Made by a program: the position numbers and the translations under genes. Under the pieces are notes generated by a model. That model saw only the letters and a program-made list of their open reading frames with translations, was not told where the DNA came from and searched no databases. Below are positions 46,383-55,961 of a stretch of 64,000 nt of DNA, in pieces (position 1 is the first letter of the stretch; each line of letters begins with the position of its first letter). Origin of the DNA: Moelleriella libera RCEF 2490 (taxonomy: Eukaryota > Ascomycota > Sordariomycetes > Hypocreales > Clavicipitaceae); NCBI GenBank assembly GCA_001636675.1, contig AZGY01000018.1:590942-654941 (forward strand), written 5' to 3'.

Positions 46383-46800
46383 NNNNNNNNNNNNNNNNNN
46401 NNNNNNNNNNNNNNNNNNNNNNNNNNNNNNNNNNNNNNNNNNNNNNNNNNNNNNNNNNNNNNNNNNNNNNNNNNNNNNNNNNNNNNNNNNNNNNNNNNNN
46501 NNNNNNNNNNNNNNNNNNNNNNNNNNNNNNNNNNNNNNNNNNNNNNNNNNNNNNNNNNNNNNNNNNNNNNNNNNNNNNNNNNNNNNNNNNNNNNNNNNNN
46601 NNNNNNNNNNNNNNNNNNNNNNNNNNNNNNNNNNNNNNNNNNNNNNNNNNNNNNNNNNNNNNNNNNNNNNNNNNNNNNNNNNNNNNNNNNNNNNNNNNNN
46701 NNNNNNNNNNNNNNNNNNNNNNNNNNNNNNNNNNNNNNNNNNNNNNNNNNNNNNNNNNNNNNNNNNNNNNNNNNNNNNNNNNNNNNNNNNNNNNNNNNNN
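46383..46800. other. Assembly gap (Ns)
   Basis: 418 undetermined bases. Long frames reported across this region are not real. It begins about 260 bp after the second of two GC-rich repeat copies. Confidence 1.
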
Positions 46801-46974
46801 GCTCGTCGGGCCAGTGCGCGCCCCCGCCGACCGGCGGGATGCCTGGATGCCTGCCCTCTGGCGATCCAAGCCGCCAGGACATTCATGAGGCACGGAGCCG
46901 AGACTGCGGAACTGCAGACCAAGGCCTGCTGTCCTCTACCGTTGCATCAATTCATCTATAGACGTACAGATTTT

Positions 46975-47016
46975 GCGTGCGTGTGCGTGTGCGTGTGCGT
47001 GTGCGTGTGCGTGTGT
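46975..47016. repeat. GTGTGC hexanucleotide repeat
   Basis: About six GTGTGC units between the assembly gap and the pyrimidine tract at 47040-47090. Confidence 0.85.
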
Positions 47017-47131
47017 CTGTCCTCCCCAGCCACCTTTCTTTTTTTTTTTCCTTTCCTTTCCTTTCCTCCTTCCTTCTTTCTTTCTGTTTTATTCTATCAT
47101 TATTCCATTTTTTCTTTTTTGGTGGTTTTCC

Positions 47132-48043
47132 TCACAGCAGCCCGCCGCAGCATCGCAGCGCGAACAAGGCCAGCACCGCCAGGGCAAAGCCCAGCGCGAC
47201 GGCCTGCCACTCGGCGGCCATGCGTCTCGTCCACGCGCGCAGGTCCACCAGCCACAGGATCTGGCCCACGTCGCGGCGGGTGGCCCGCAGGCCCGGCAGC
47301 CCGTCGATGCTGTCGGCGTTGTTCTTGGCCTGGTACGCGCGCAGCGTGTTGGCCTCTGCGTTCTTGCGGGCCCAGCGGTCCATGGTGTCGCGGTTCTCAA
47401 AGACGGCCAGCTCGGATGCGGCTGCGGCATCATCATCATCATCATCATCATCACCACCACCACCCTCAGCACCAGCAGCAGCGACAGAGGATGAGGTCAA
47501 GTCGGCCGGGGGAGAAGAAACAGCAGCAGCAGCAGCAGCAGAGGAGCGGTACGTCTCGAGCACGTCCCTCCGCACCTTGGGCACGCCGTAGCCGCAGCTG
47601 GTCTGGACCTGGAATATGTCTGCGACGACAATGGCCCTCGCGCCGTCAAACGCCGCGTGCTGCTGCTGCTTCTCGCCGCCGCCGCCGCCGCCGCCGCCGT
47701 GCGCAACGACGCGTGCCATCAGCGCCGGGAAGCCGGGACTGTCGTACTCGACGATGCGGGCCGTGCAGAACAGCCGCAGGATCCGGGGCGCCTCCCCAAA
47801 CGAGATGAACATGAGCGTCAGCCGCCCGTTCTCGTAGGCGTGCGCGATGGTCTCGCACCCGGAGCCCGTGCGGTCAATGTACGCGCACTGCGTGGGCGAC
47901 AGGACGGCAAAGTGCGTCGACGGCAGGCCCTTGGGCGACACGTTGATGTGGCGCGCGTGCGTGCCGGCCGACGCCGTGAAGAAGATGGGCTGGCGGAGCG
48001 CCCAGGCCGAGAGGTCCGGCGGGAAGCTGGAGTAGAGCTTCAT
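47132..48043 (-). CDS. PNPOx-like FMN-binding split-barrel protein with a C-terminal membrane anchor
   Basis: One frame, 303 aa from ATG 48043 (MKLYSSFPPDL). The frame is open further up, but that part translates a GGTGCT minisatellite (Ser/Thr repeats), so the downstream Met is preferred. Residues about 1-125 match the fungal pyridoxamine-phosphate-oxidase-like family: QPIFFTASAG, HINVSPKGLPSTHFAVLSPTQCAYIDRTGSG, NGRLTLMFISFGEAPRILRLFC. Such proteins bind FMN, but the substrate of this group is not established, and it should not be read as a vitamin B6 enzyme. A Gly run, an Ala run and an Asp run (eight residues) interrupt the middle. About 15 hydrophobic residues near the end (AVALGFALAVLALFALRCC) form a likely tail anchor. 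Confidence 0.82.
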   Translation of the reverse strand: MKLYSSFPPDLSAWALRQPIFFTASAGTHARHINVSPKGLPSTHFAVLSPTQCAYIDRTGSGCETIAHAYENGRLTLMFISFGEAPRILRLFCTARIVEYDSPGFPALMARVVAHGGGGGGGGEKQQQHAAFDGARAIVVADIFQVQTSCGYGVPKVRRDVLETYRSSAAAAAAVSSPPADLTSSSVAAAGAEGGGGDDDDDDDDAAAASELAVFENRDTMDRWARKNAEANTLRAYQAKNNADSIDGLPGLRATRRDVGQILWLVDLRAWTRRMAAEWQAVALGFALAVLALFALRCCGGLL

Positions 48044-48044
48044 G

Positions 48045-48125
48045 GTGCCGGTGCTGATGCTGATGCTGGTGCTGATGCTGGTGCTGGTGCTGGTGCAGGT
48101 GCTGGTGCTGGTGCTGGTGCTGGTG
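48045..48125. repeat. GGTGCT/GATGCT minisatellite
   Basis: About thirteen 6-bp units, GGTGCT with GATGCT variants, lie directly upstream of the PNPOx-like start codon, in its 5' leader or promoter. Confidence 0.9.
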
Positions 48126-48499
48126 TTGTGACGCGTGAGGCACGCGGCCGATGATGACCTGCCGGGACTGGAATGTTGGTGGCGCGGAATGCCGGTGATG
48201 CGGGACACACGCCGAGGGCAAAGAAGCATAGAAAGAAGAGGAGGAAGAAGGAGAGCCCACGCTCACGCCGGTAGACAGGTTTCAGGCTCTTTCAAGGCCG
48301 TCAGATTGAATACATAATACAGCAAGTGCTAGACTAATGAGTACAAGGATGGAACATTAAGCATAAGCCGCAATGGCGACATCGGACAACGAGGACGGCG
48401 GCCGGACGCTTCATCTCCTCCTCGTCAGCGGTTCGTGCCCGCGGCCGACCCCGCATGACTCCAATTCTCTCCCGTGCCCCTCCCCCTCCCTCCAGCGCA

Positions 48500-48530
<31 letters not shown>

Positions 48531-48766
48531 CATAGCTTGTCTGCCTGCCTGACCACCCGCCCGACCTCGATAGGCCAAGTCTACGGGCAACGAACGTAAA
48601 GTACGTTTGGCAACGTCAAAAAGGATGCGAACCCCGCAAATGCTACCTGGATTGGCGTCATGGTGCGGGGCATGGTCAACTGCTCAATCCAGATCCCGCC
48701 CGGGGTGCACACGGCTTATTCCTTCCTCTTGTGCACCATCAAACGTACGTAGGCTCGTCCGCATCG
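48126..48766. other. Intergenic region with a CAG tract
   Basis: No gene seen. A run of about 11 CAG units lies at 48497-48530. The left part is upstream DNA of the PNPOx-like gene, the right part is downstream of the coiled-coil gene. Confidence 0.55.
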
Positions 48767-49639
48767 CTAGCCCACAGGGTGCGGGTGGTAATTGCCGCTC
48801 TCGTACCCCAGACTGGTGGTGTAGGCGGGCGAATAACGCACCTCGAGAGCGGGAGACGTCGCGGGGGCGACGGCGGCCATCCGGCTGTGGCTGTGGCTGC
48901 TGACATGCGGTGCTACCGGCATCATCAGCGTGCGTGGGCGCTCCGGCCCGCCGGCGGCGCCCCAGGGTTCAATGAAGCTCTGCCGGCGGGGCCTCGACGA
49001 TGCCGACCCTGACAGCGACGAAGCCGGCCTCTTCTCCTCGAAACGGCCCTTGAGGCGCTCCTTGTCCGCCTTGCCCTCCCTTTCCCTGCGACTGCCACGC
49101 TCCTTGTCCTTGTCCTTGTCCCTGCTGCGGCTGGACTTTGTCCGGTCCGGCAGCACCGTCGATGTGGCTGGTGCCGGGGCGGCGGGTGCGTGCGGCATGC
49201 TGGTCGTGTTAGTGCGGCTTGCGCTGCGAAGCTCGTGGCAAAGGTCTTCCCACGTTGCAGCCCGCTTGCTGAGCGTCTCGATCTCTTGGAGCAGCGCCAA
49301 TTTCTCCACCTTGTGTTTTTGCATCATGCGGCGATAACTCTCCTTCTCGCCCTCGAGGCTTGCCCTGAGATCGCTCTTCTGCGCCTTGAGGTCGTTCATG
49401 TCCCGGTTTGCGTCGGACAGCTTTTTGTTGGCACGTTCAAGCTGCAACCTGAGGTGGTCGCACTCATCATTCTTGCGATTGAGGTCTGTGTTGTACGCAG
49501 TGGCGTCATCGAGGTCGACCCCGGGGTTGGCTGCCGCCGTATCAGTAAATCTGGCGAACGAGACTCTGCGCGGTGCAGGCGACGAACCTGAGGACCTGCG
49601 ACCAATGTTGGCCGAGGATCGGTGGGTGCTGGACGGCAT
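48767..49639 (-). CDS. Coiled-coil protein of unknown function
   Basis: One frame, 290 aa from ATG 49639 (MPSSTHRSSANIG). The frame continues upstream without conserved features. Residues 1-40 are Ser/Arg-rich and contain RRVSFARF. Residues about 45-130 form a heptad-patterned coiled coil (NRKNDECDHLRLQLERANKKLSDANRD and on to LALLQEIETLSKRAATWEDLCHEL). The second half is disordered: a Ser/Arg/Lys/Asp-rich basic stretch (about 155-205), then Pro/Ala/Ser-rich sequence ending in NYHPHPVG. It looks like a scaffold or cytoskeleton-associated protein, but I do not recognise it. It is transcribed in the same direction as the second coiled-coil gene about 3.3 kb away. Confidence 0.72.
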   Translation of the reverse strand: MPSSTHRSSANIGRRSSGSSPAPRRVSFARFTDTAAANPGVDLDDATAYNTDLNRKNDECDHLRLQLERANKKLSDANRDMNDLKAQKSDLRASLEGEKESYRRMMQKHKVEKLALLQEIETLSKRAATWEDLCHELRSASRTNTTSMPHAPAAPAPATSTVLPDRTKSSRSRDKDKDKERGSRREREGKADKERLKGRFEEKRPASSLSGSASSRPRRQSFIEPWGAAGGPERPRTLMMPVAPHVSSHSHSRMAAVAPATSPALEVRYSPAYTTSLGYESGNYHPHPVG

Positions 49640-51424
49640 TGTATTTTTTTGTTTTCTTATTTCCCTTTCACCTCTGGGTTCCGCCTCAGTGGCGCTGGGA
49701 TTGAGAGAAAAGAAAATATAGGGGACGATGGTATTGAATCCCGAGCACCGCGCAGGCGAGCAGAGTTGCGAAAAAAGGCCAGCCGAGATGCTTGTTTCGG
49801 TATTGCTCGGTGTGACTCCTATTTCCGCTGGGCGTTGGCTCAAATGGGCAGTCGTTCAGTCGGCGGGCAAGGCGTGGTGGCCTCGCGGTGGAACACAGAC
49901 CAGGGTGCAGCGATGCTTTGTCTGTATAAGTGCAGGAGGAGTCACCGGTGCCGTTGGGCTGAGCGGCGGAAGCCCGGCTATTGTTGGGAGGATGAAGGAA
50001 GATAAGAATAAAGAAATCCCGATAATTTCTTGGTTTATGGTAGAACGAGAAAACGCATTGGGCGAGAGGTGAAGAGAAAAGAGGGAAAGAAATACAAAAA
50101 AAAAAAATGAAGAGGGATGCGGCGACAGATGATATCAGAGGCAGGACGCCGGCATCAATCAACCCAGCTGCCAGCTGCTGCTGCAGGCAGACAGGGCAGA
50201 TTGGCTGTGCCATCGATTCTAGAATGGTGGGCGGTCTGCATCTCCGACCCGGAAGGGAAGGGGTGGTCAGCCTTGACCGTCGTCGACTCGTTTCCATTTG
50301 ACGACCGAGAGCGAGCTGGGGTACACTGGTCAGCATCATGCCGACGAACGTCGTGGAATCGAAGTCTGTCATGTATGCAGGTTGACATGCATGCACTGCA
50401 CTGCACTGCACTGCACGTAGGGGACTCGACTTCCAGTTGACAGGAACATGCCTCTCTGCCTGTCCGTCCGTCCGTCTGCCTGGCTGGCCGCTCCTGCCTG
50501 CTTGGCTGCCTGTCCGCTCGCCTGCCTGCCTGGTCAGCCCCACCCCTGGTCGACGTATACGGGCTAGCGAGACGTCTGGCAATTGCTCTTGAGCCGCACA
50601 ATAGCATCACTTACACACGGCTCTCGCCAAACCCCCTGGCGGCCATTCTTTGCACGTCTGAACGTGTTGAAGAAAGGAGCATAGCCCACGGGGCGTCACA
50701 TTATCAAGTTCTTGAACCCGATGGCGGGCCCTCCAAAACATTGGCGCTGACCACGGCTGATGGGGACGCCAAAAAGGATGGCCAGGCGCCTCGACAGCCT
50801 CGTTTGTGACGAGAAGTGGTCCAATATTCGGCCCCAGTCCGCGTCAGCCAATCGTCCATCCGTCCAACCAAACGCGGCGCAAGCTCATCCTCCGAGCCGG
50901 CGAGCCCAAGCGGATGCCACATCAGACCTGGATCAAGATTTTCCAAGGTGAATGCACTCGCGAGATATTATCGTCTGTCTGCACAGTTGGTGTGGAGCCT
51001 GCTTTCTTCGTCGTCGTGGAAGCCTGGCACCTTGCCGCAACCGGCCAATCTCTCTTCGCCATTTGTGAGTCACAAAACAACCCTGCACTATCTGTTTCGA
51101 CATTGACCTGCTGCGCTTTCCCAAGTCCGACGTGCATGCTTCTCTGGCACCAGGTGCAGTGTCTGCCTGGGCTCTGAGGGTGCTTGATCTCTTGGCAGGA
51201 GCCCCGTTCCTGCCGGGAGATGACACCCCCCGTGATGCATGCAAACAAGGTCGGCGAACACGTCGGCAGAGTCAGCAGAGACGACACGGAGACGGGGATT
51301 CAGCGGATAGGCAAAGGCACAGGCAGCGGCGGAGGCAAGGAAGGGAACGTGGGGGACCAAGAGGATACAATCTCTACTCTTCCCACCAGACTGCGCCCCT
51401 CGCCCTTCACCCTCGGGCATAGAT
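49640..51424. other. Gene-free stretch upstream of the first coiled-coil gene
   Basis: No supportable gene. A frame of nearly 300 codons on the minus strand (49686-50582) is compositional. Short repeats occur: five CTGCA units at 50395-50416 and a degenerate CTGCC/GTCC tetranucleotide block at 50455-50540. Confidence 0.55.
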
Positions 51425-51520
51425 GCCGGTGCTGGTTGTGGTGGTGGTTGTGGTGGTTGTGGTGGTGGTGGTTGTGGTGGTGGTGGTGGTGGTGGTGGTG
51501 GTGGTGGTGGTGGTGGTGCA
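51425..51520. repeat. GGT/TGG microsatellite
   Basis: About 95 bp of GGT units with GTT interruptions that become rarer toward the right, ending in some 16 uninterrupted units. Confidence 0.9.
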
Positions 51521-52895
51521 CCGCCCTTTTCCCCACTACTTGGTGAGGCTGCGACAAGACGGGAAACATGTCTTGCTCGAGTCTGGCACAAAACCATTGT
51601 TTGGGCCAGGTCGAGGCTAACGTCAGTCAACCGACGAAAAGGTGGCCCAGCTTGTGCGGGTCGGTCCGCACCTGCCTTCCCCTTTTGGCCGCCCTCCCGC
51701 TTCGCCCTCGAAATCTGACAAAGAAACGCGTCGAATCCCTTCGGGCCTCCCTGGGTTGGAGGCCGTTTGGAGGGCGAGGCTAAGGCAGGTCGAGATACTT
51801 GCGCGCGACCTCCCAGCCCGGCGCTGCGTGCCCACAGCCCTCAACACAGCCGCTCCGTGGGCACAGCCGAGTCAGCGAGACCGCGTACCTGCGTCTCGCA
51901 CCCATCCATCCGCTCTCATCACACCCGCCCTTTTATTCCCGCCCCAGTCACTCAGCACGATGACGTTGGATGCTTGGCGCATGGGGTAGACCCGTTGTCG
52001 CCCTGTCTCTCCACGGCTCCCTCCTGGGCGCAGCTCATCACCAGCGGTGGCGCGTCAGATGATGGCATCGCCGCGGTCGCATGCCACCTGGCTTTGCTGT
52101 GTCCGCCCTACCTTTCCTCCCTACCCTCTTGCCCATTCACCGCAATCCATCTCTTTGGCTTTTGCTAGAGCTCGGACCCCTCATCGTCACACGGGCTTGT
52201 TCGTACCATCACCTTTGCCGCCGTCATCTCTCGTCGTCAATCTGCGTCCCAAACCGGCTTGACGAGGTACTCTTGACGCCCTGTATCGTACAGCTCGAGG
52301 GCGTTGCTCGAAGTGCCGGACAACCGTAATGATCCGTTTCATGTGCTGAGCCGCCACTGCATATGCTGGTGGCGACGTCTACTGCCCGGGAAAGGACCGC
52401 GGGAGGGAGTGTCACAGCCAATACTTTCCGTTGTCAGCCACGAGACCCGCCATACTTCTCTGAAAGTGAAAACAGCAGTGCTGCTCTCAGGACCCCCATT
52501 CCTGAGGCATTCAGGATGGTGCTGAGGTATCTACCTACCTACCTAGGTAGGTGCGCAGCTCCCGCCGCAGGGGGCAGACAAGTCGATATGCTGTGTGATA
52601 CTCGGAGGTACCTGCACGCACGTACACAATCAATCACTCGCAGCTCCAAGAGGGCTGCTGTCCTGCCAGGAAAACACTTGTGGTCATCAATTTCTGCGCT
52701 TCGTTGAGAACGGGCTATCCCCAATTCACCACATACCATGGCCAGCTCTGCGACTTGTTCCATGGAGCTGGCATCGCCCGGCGCAGCAGCGCCCTTTCCA
52801 ACGCTTATAGGGCGGCGCTGCTTGTGAGACGAAAACATTAGGAGGGAGGAAACGAGTCAAGTTCTTGTGAGGCCAACTCAAGGCTCTGAACAAGA
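51521..52895. other. Gene-free stretch
   Basis: No frame with conserved features. It contains a 16-bp perfect palindrome at 52537-52552, described separately, and lies downstream of the second coiled-coil gene. Confidence 0.5.
52537..52552. repeat. Perfect palindrome ACCTACCTAGGTAGGT
   Basis: Two CCTA-type half-sites mirror exactly around CTAG, with a further CTAC unit on the left. CCTAGGTAGG-type palindromes are, to my recollection, common in filamentous ascomycete intergenic DNA. No function is assigned. Confidence 0.7.
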
Positions 52896-53585
52896 TCAGA
52901 TGATGCGCCTCCGTTTCAAAATCTCCTCGTACGCTCTTATCTTGTCTTGCCGTATGTCCAAGACAAAACAGACGTCGTCATGAAGCCGTTTTGTTTCCTC
53001 GTACCTTCCTTTCCAATACCGGCTTCGCTCGCGCCACTGATCAATCTCTCGGATGAGTTCTGACACTCTTCGACCGCAACCTTGTTCAACTTGTCGTTTC
53101 AGGTGCTCGACCTTGCCCTTCAGGCTACTGTTCTCTTCCTTGATCTCCTTCTTCTCGCGCTCGAGCCCCTCGACTGTCTGCTTGAGCTTCTCCTCTTCCC
53201 GACCATGCCCTGCCTCGCTTTGGCATGCCTTGTCCAGCGACTTGCGCAGGTTCTCATTGTCGGTGACCAGAACCTTGACTTGGTCTTGTAGTTTTGGAAT
53301 GACGACCTGTTGTAACTGATGGGCCTCTCCTTGGGAGACCACTAAGGCTGCCTTGAGAGTATTGATCTCCATCGCCAGACAGGCGTTTGCGTTTTCGAGG
53401 CAACGCTCCCGCTCTTTGATCCGGTTCCACTCGTCAACTTTGACCTTGTAGTAGTCTTGCGTTTCAAGGCACGGGTTGTGGTGGTGATAGTGATGACCAT
53501 CATGGCCATCAGAGCGGGAGCGTTTGACCGACACGAACTGTTTCTTGCCTGTTGGGGTGGTCTCGAGATAGAAGCGTCTAGACAT
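52896..53585 (-). CDS. Conserved fungal coiled-coil protein of unknown function
   Basis: One frame, 229 aa from ATG 53585 (MSRRFYLETTPTGKKQF), chosen over the Met 23 codons upstream because the RRFYLETTPTG start looks like the ordered beginning. A basic and His-rich segment follows (RSRSDGHDGHHYHHH, about 20-40). Then comes YYKVKVDEWNRIKERERCLENANACL and a long coiled coil to about residue 185. The end WRERSRYWKGRYEET...LDIRQDKIRAYEEILKRRR is dense in aromatic and charged residues and seems the most constrained part. I believe similar proteins occur widely in Sordariomycetes, without a known role. No membrane segment or signal peptide. Confidence 0.78.
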   Translation of the reverse strand: MSRRFYLETTPTGKKQFVSVKRSRSDGHDGHHYHHHNPCLETQDYYKVKVDEWNRIKERERCLENANACLAMEINTLKAALVVSQGEAHQLQQVVIPKLQDQVKVLVTDNENLRKSLDKACQSEAGHGREEEKLKQTVEGLEREKKEIKEENSSLKGKVEHLKRQVEQGCGRRVSELIREIDQWRERSRYWKGRYEETKRLHDDVCFVLDIRQDKIRAYEEILKRRRII

Positions 53586-55513
53586 TCGGATATCGTGCTC
53601 GGATTCGGGACTCAGGATGCTGAGTTGTAAGCCCACTTTCGCGGTTTTGTTCACCCTTGCCCTCGTTGATTCCGTACAGCGCTATCCCGTCTTGTTGTGT
53701 CAAGGACGGGATGCTTCGACGGCTCTCCAAAAGACACGGATGAGATTATGAAAGAGAAAAAGGCGGAGAAGGGAGACAAAGAAGACTTGAAAGCGGACGG
53801 AAAGGCTCGTCTTGAAATACTCTTTCAGCACAATGAGGCGACAAACCTCGTGACTTTAGGTTTCCGAATGATAAGAGTCTCGTGTCTCAGACTCCCAAAC
53901 TATAAGTTGAGCGTCAGATATACTGGAGGAGAAGGAAGAGGCAGTCGGCCACGGCAGATGATCAACGAGGATTGATATACGTCCGAGTGGCGCCTCTCCG
54001 AGGTCACGACAAAGGCCGCCATTGCGGACTGTGACCTGGGCCGTCCTCCGCCAAGAGGCCGCCCCAGGTCTGCACTGCACAAACCATCGTGCGACGAACG
54101 ACTTGGCTCAATAGACTACGCGGATTGAGAAAGAAGAAAAGCAAGTCTGGTGAGCTTGAGATCAGGACGATCAAGTGAGCTCTTGTCTTGGGGGTGGCTG
54201 AAGTGTGGCTGCGTCGAGAAAGCCAACCACGGCTGCTTACGCGAACTGCGACAGGCCGTGGACTAATGGACGAGGAGAGTCGGCGGAAAGATGTTGTCTC
54301 TTTTCCTCGCAGATGACTTCTTTGTGCATGCGTTTGTTACTGCCTGTCAAAGAGGGAAAATGCTGGTCCAAAGGGGGAAGGGGCACGAGGCTGCAAGGTC
54401 ATCACCCTTGTCCATGTGTGGATCATCAGCCGTAAGCTGGAGGCCGCTTTGCGCGAGAACGTGAGCGACATGGGGGACGAATGTCTTTGATCAGAGTGGG
54501 TGGGGGTGGTATGGGGTGGGCTGTGACGGCCTCGCTGCTAAGCGAAGAGCAAAGTCGGGAATAAAACATAAAAAACAAAAGCCAGGAGGAGTATGGCACG
54601 GCGCATGGCGACACTTGATGAGGCTGCTGCATCGAGTAGTAGCGGCCGCAGCACACGACTTGACATTCTCGCTGGCGGGGCATCTCGAGAACCTGCTCGC
54701 TCAGGAGGGCCTAGTGCGCGGAAAACGACGGGGTCGCGCATGCATGCATGCATGCCATGCAAAACCAAGGGTCGTCTGCTCCATCGAGCAGATAGATGGT
54801 CGAGCTCACGGAAGCGACGCTCATGGTACTGCACGTATGCTCCCAAAAAAAGGTCGTTTGACCAGGCGAGGAGGGAACCAAGGCTTCCTGTTCGCACTGT
54901 GAAGCTCACGTGCATAGCAATGCACCCACGTGCGCCGTCATCAGGGAAATCAGGCAGACAACAGCACAAAGCGCACACTGTGCGGATTTCCAAACCCAGG
55001 ATAATAATCAATCGTACTCATCAACCGAGACGTCCTTTTCACAGGACAGGAAGGGCCCGCAAACCAGGTCGGAAGCTCGCTCGCCCGCCAGGTAGAACGG
55101 TACCGTGCTGCTCTTTGTTCGTGTCGCAGCCTCTGCCGCCTGACGATCACTGCTCCCCCCGCCGGTCAGCAAGCGGCCCACCAGCGCTGGCCAAAGTGCC
55201 GCGACGACGGCCAACCTGACTCGCCTACGTGCCCAACAATCAATCAAGTGATGAGTCAGTACGGAGTGCTGTTCATAGGAACTGGCCCTGGCGACGTCTC
55301 TTGGCTTCGGACCGCCTTCATCACCTAGCAGAACAGCAGACGACTAGCAAGAACGGCCACAGCCGCTCAACAGCTCATTCACACACGGCGCCACAACTTG
55401 CTGAGCCCACGGCCAAAAGGTTTCCTTTTTTATTCTTTCCTTCTTTAAAATATCGTTTTGTGCCGCCTAGTCTGAGTAGGGTCTCCTGTCTGCCTCGCGC
55501 CTCGCGGCGTATT
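53586..55513. other. Gene-free stretch before the second repeat group
   Basis: No supportable gene; overlapping frames on both strands between 54.5 and 55.8 kb lack conserved features. The region leads into three copies of the GC-rich element. Confidence 0.5.
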
Positions 55514-55545
55514 TGCCTCCGGCGGGCTGGCCTCGCTGCGCTCGA
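55514..55545 (+). repeat. GC-rich dispersed element, copy C (short form)
   Basis: Keeps both ends of the element (TGCCTCC and GCGCTCGA) but lacks about 25 bp of the centre, including the hairpin. It faces copy D, 76 bp away, in inverted orientation. Confidence 0.85.
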
Positions 55546-55621
55546 TGAATCGCGGGAAAAAAGAAATACATCAGGCCGAGCTGTGAAGAACTCGACAGCA
55601 GACGGGAAAGCAGGAAGTGTA

Positions 55622-55678
55622 TCGAGCGCAGCGAGGTCAGCCCGCCGCAGGCGACCCCCGGTAGGGCCGCCGGAGGCA
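55622..55678 (-). repeat. GC-rich dispersed element, copy D (full length)
   Basis: Full 57-bp copy on the minus strand. The bases right of it, GACGGGCACGACGAT, recur with one change after copy E, so D and E share flank as well as element. Confidence 0.92.
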
Positions 55679-55835
55679 AATGACGGGCACGACGATTTAA
55701 CCACAATGAGTGCATTCGCGCTGTCATGGCTCCAGCGGCCCTGCCAGGAACTGAGCTGCTGCGCTCGATACACCGCTGGTTTCAGTATCATAAACCAAGT
55801 TAAGTTATGAAGATGAAGACTCATCTGGCGATGCC

Positions 55836-55892
55836 TCGAGCGCAGCGAGGTCAGCCCGCCGCAGGCGACCCCCGGTAGGGCCGCCGGAGGCA
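55836..55892 (-). repeat. GC-rich dispersed element, copy E (full length)
   Basis: Identical to copy D over the 57-bp core and followed by the same CGGGCACGACGAT extension. It ends 69 bp from the stop codon of the seven-helix protein gene, so it may lie in that gene's 3' UTR. Confidence 0.92.
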
Positions 55893-55961
55893 AACGGCGG
55901 GCACGACGATCTGATCAGACGCGCTGTGATGCATCCGGCGGCCACACTGGGGTCCTGCACT

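Noticed and set aside
46222..47808. Very long frames across the N block
   Set aside because: They exist only because Ns are read as open codons; they also include the GTGTGC repeat and antisense of the PNPOx-like gene.
48497..48530. CAG runs here and at 22389-22419 and 57955-57980 as polyglutamine coding tracts
   Set aside because: None lies in a supported gene; they are intergenic microsatellites.
49686..50582. Minus-strand frame of 298 codons
   Set aside because: Composition-driven (CTGC/GTCC repeats and T-rich DNA), no conserved feature, and lies in the upstream region of the coiled-coil gene.
51300..51569. Histidine-rich frame
   Set aside because: Translation of the GGT microsatellite on the opposite strand.
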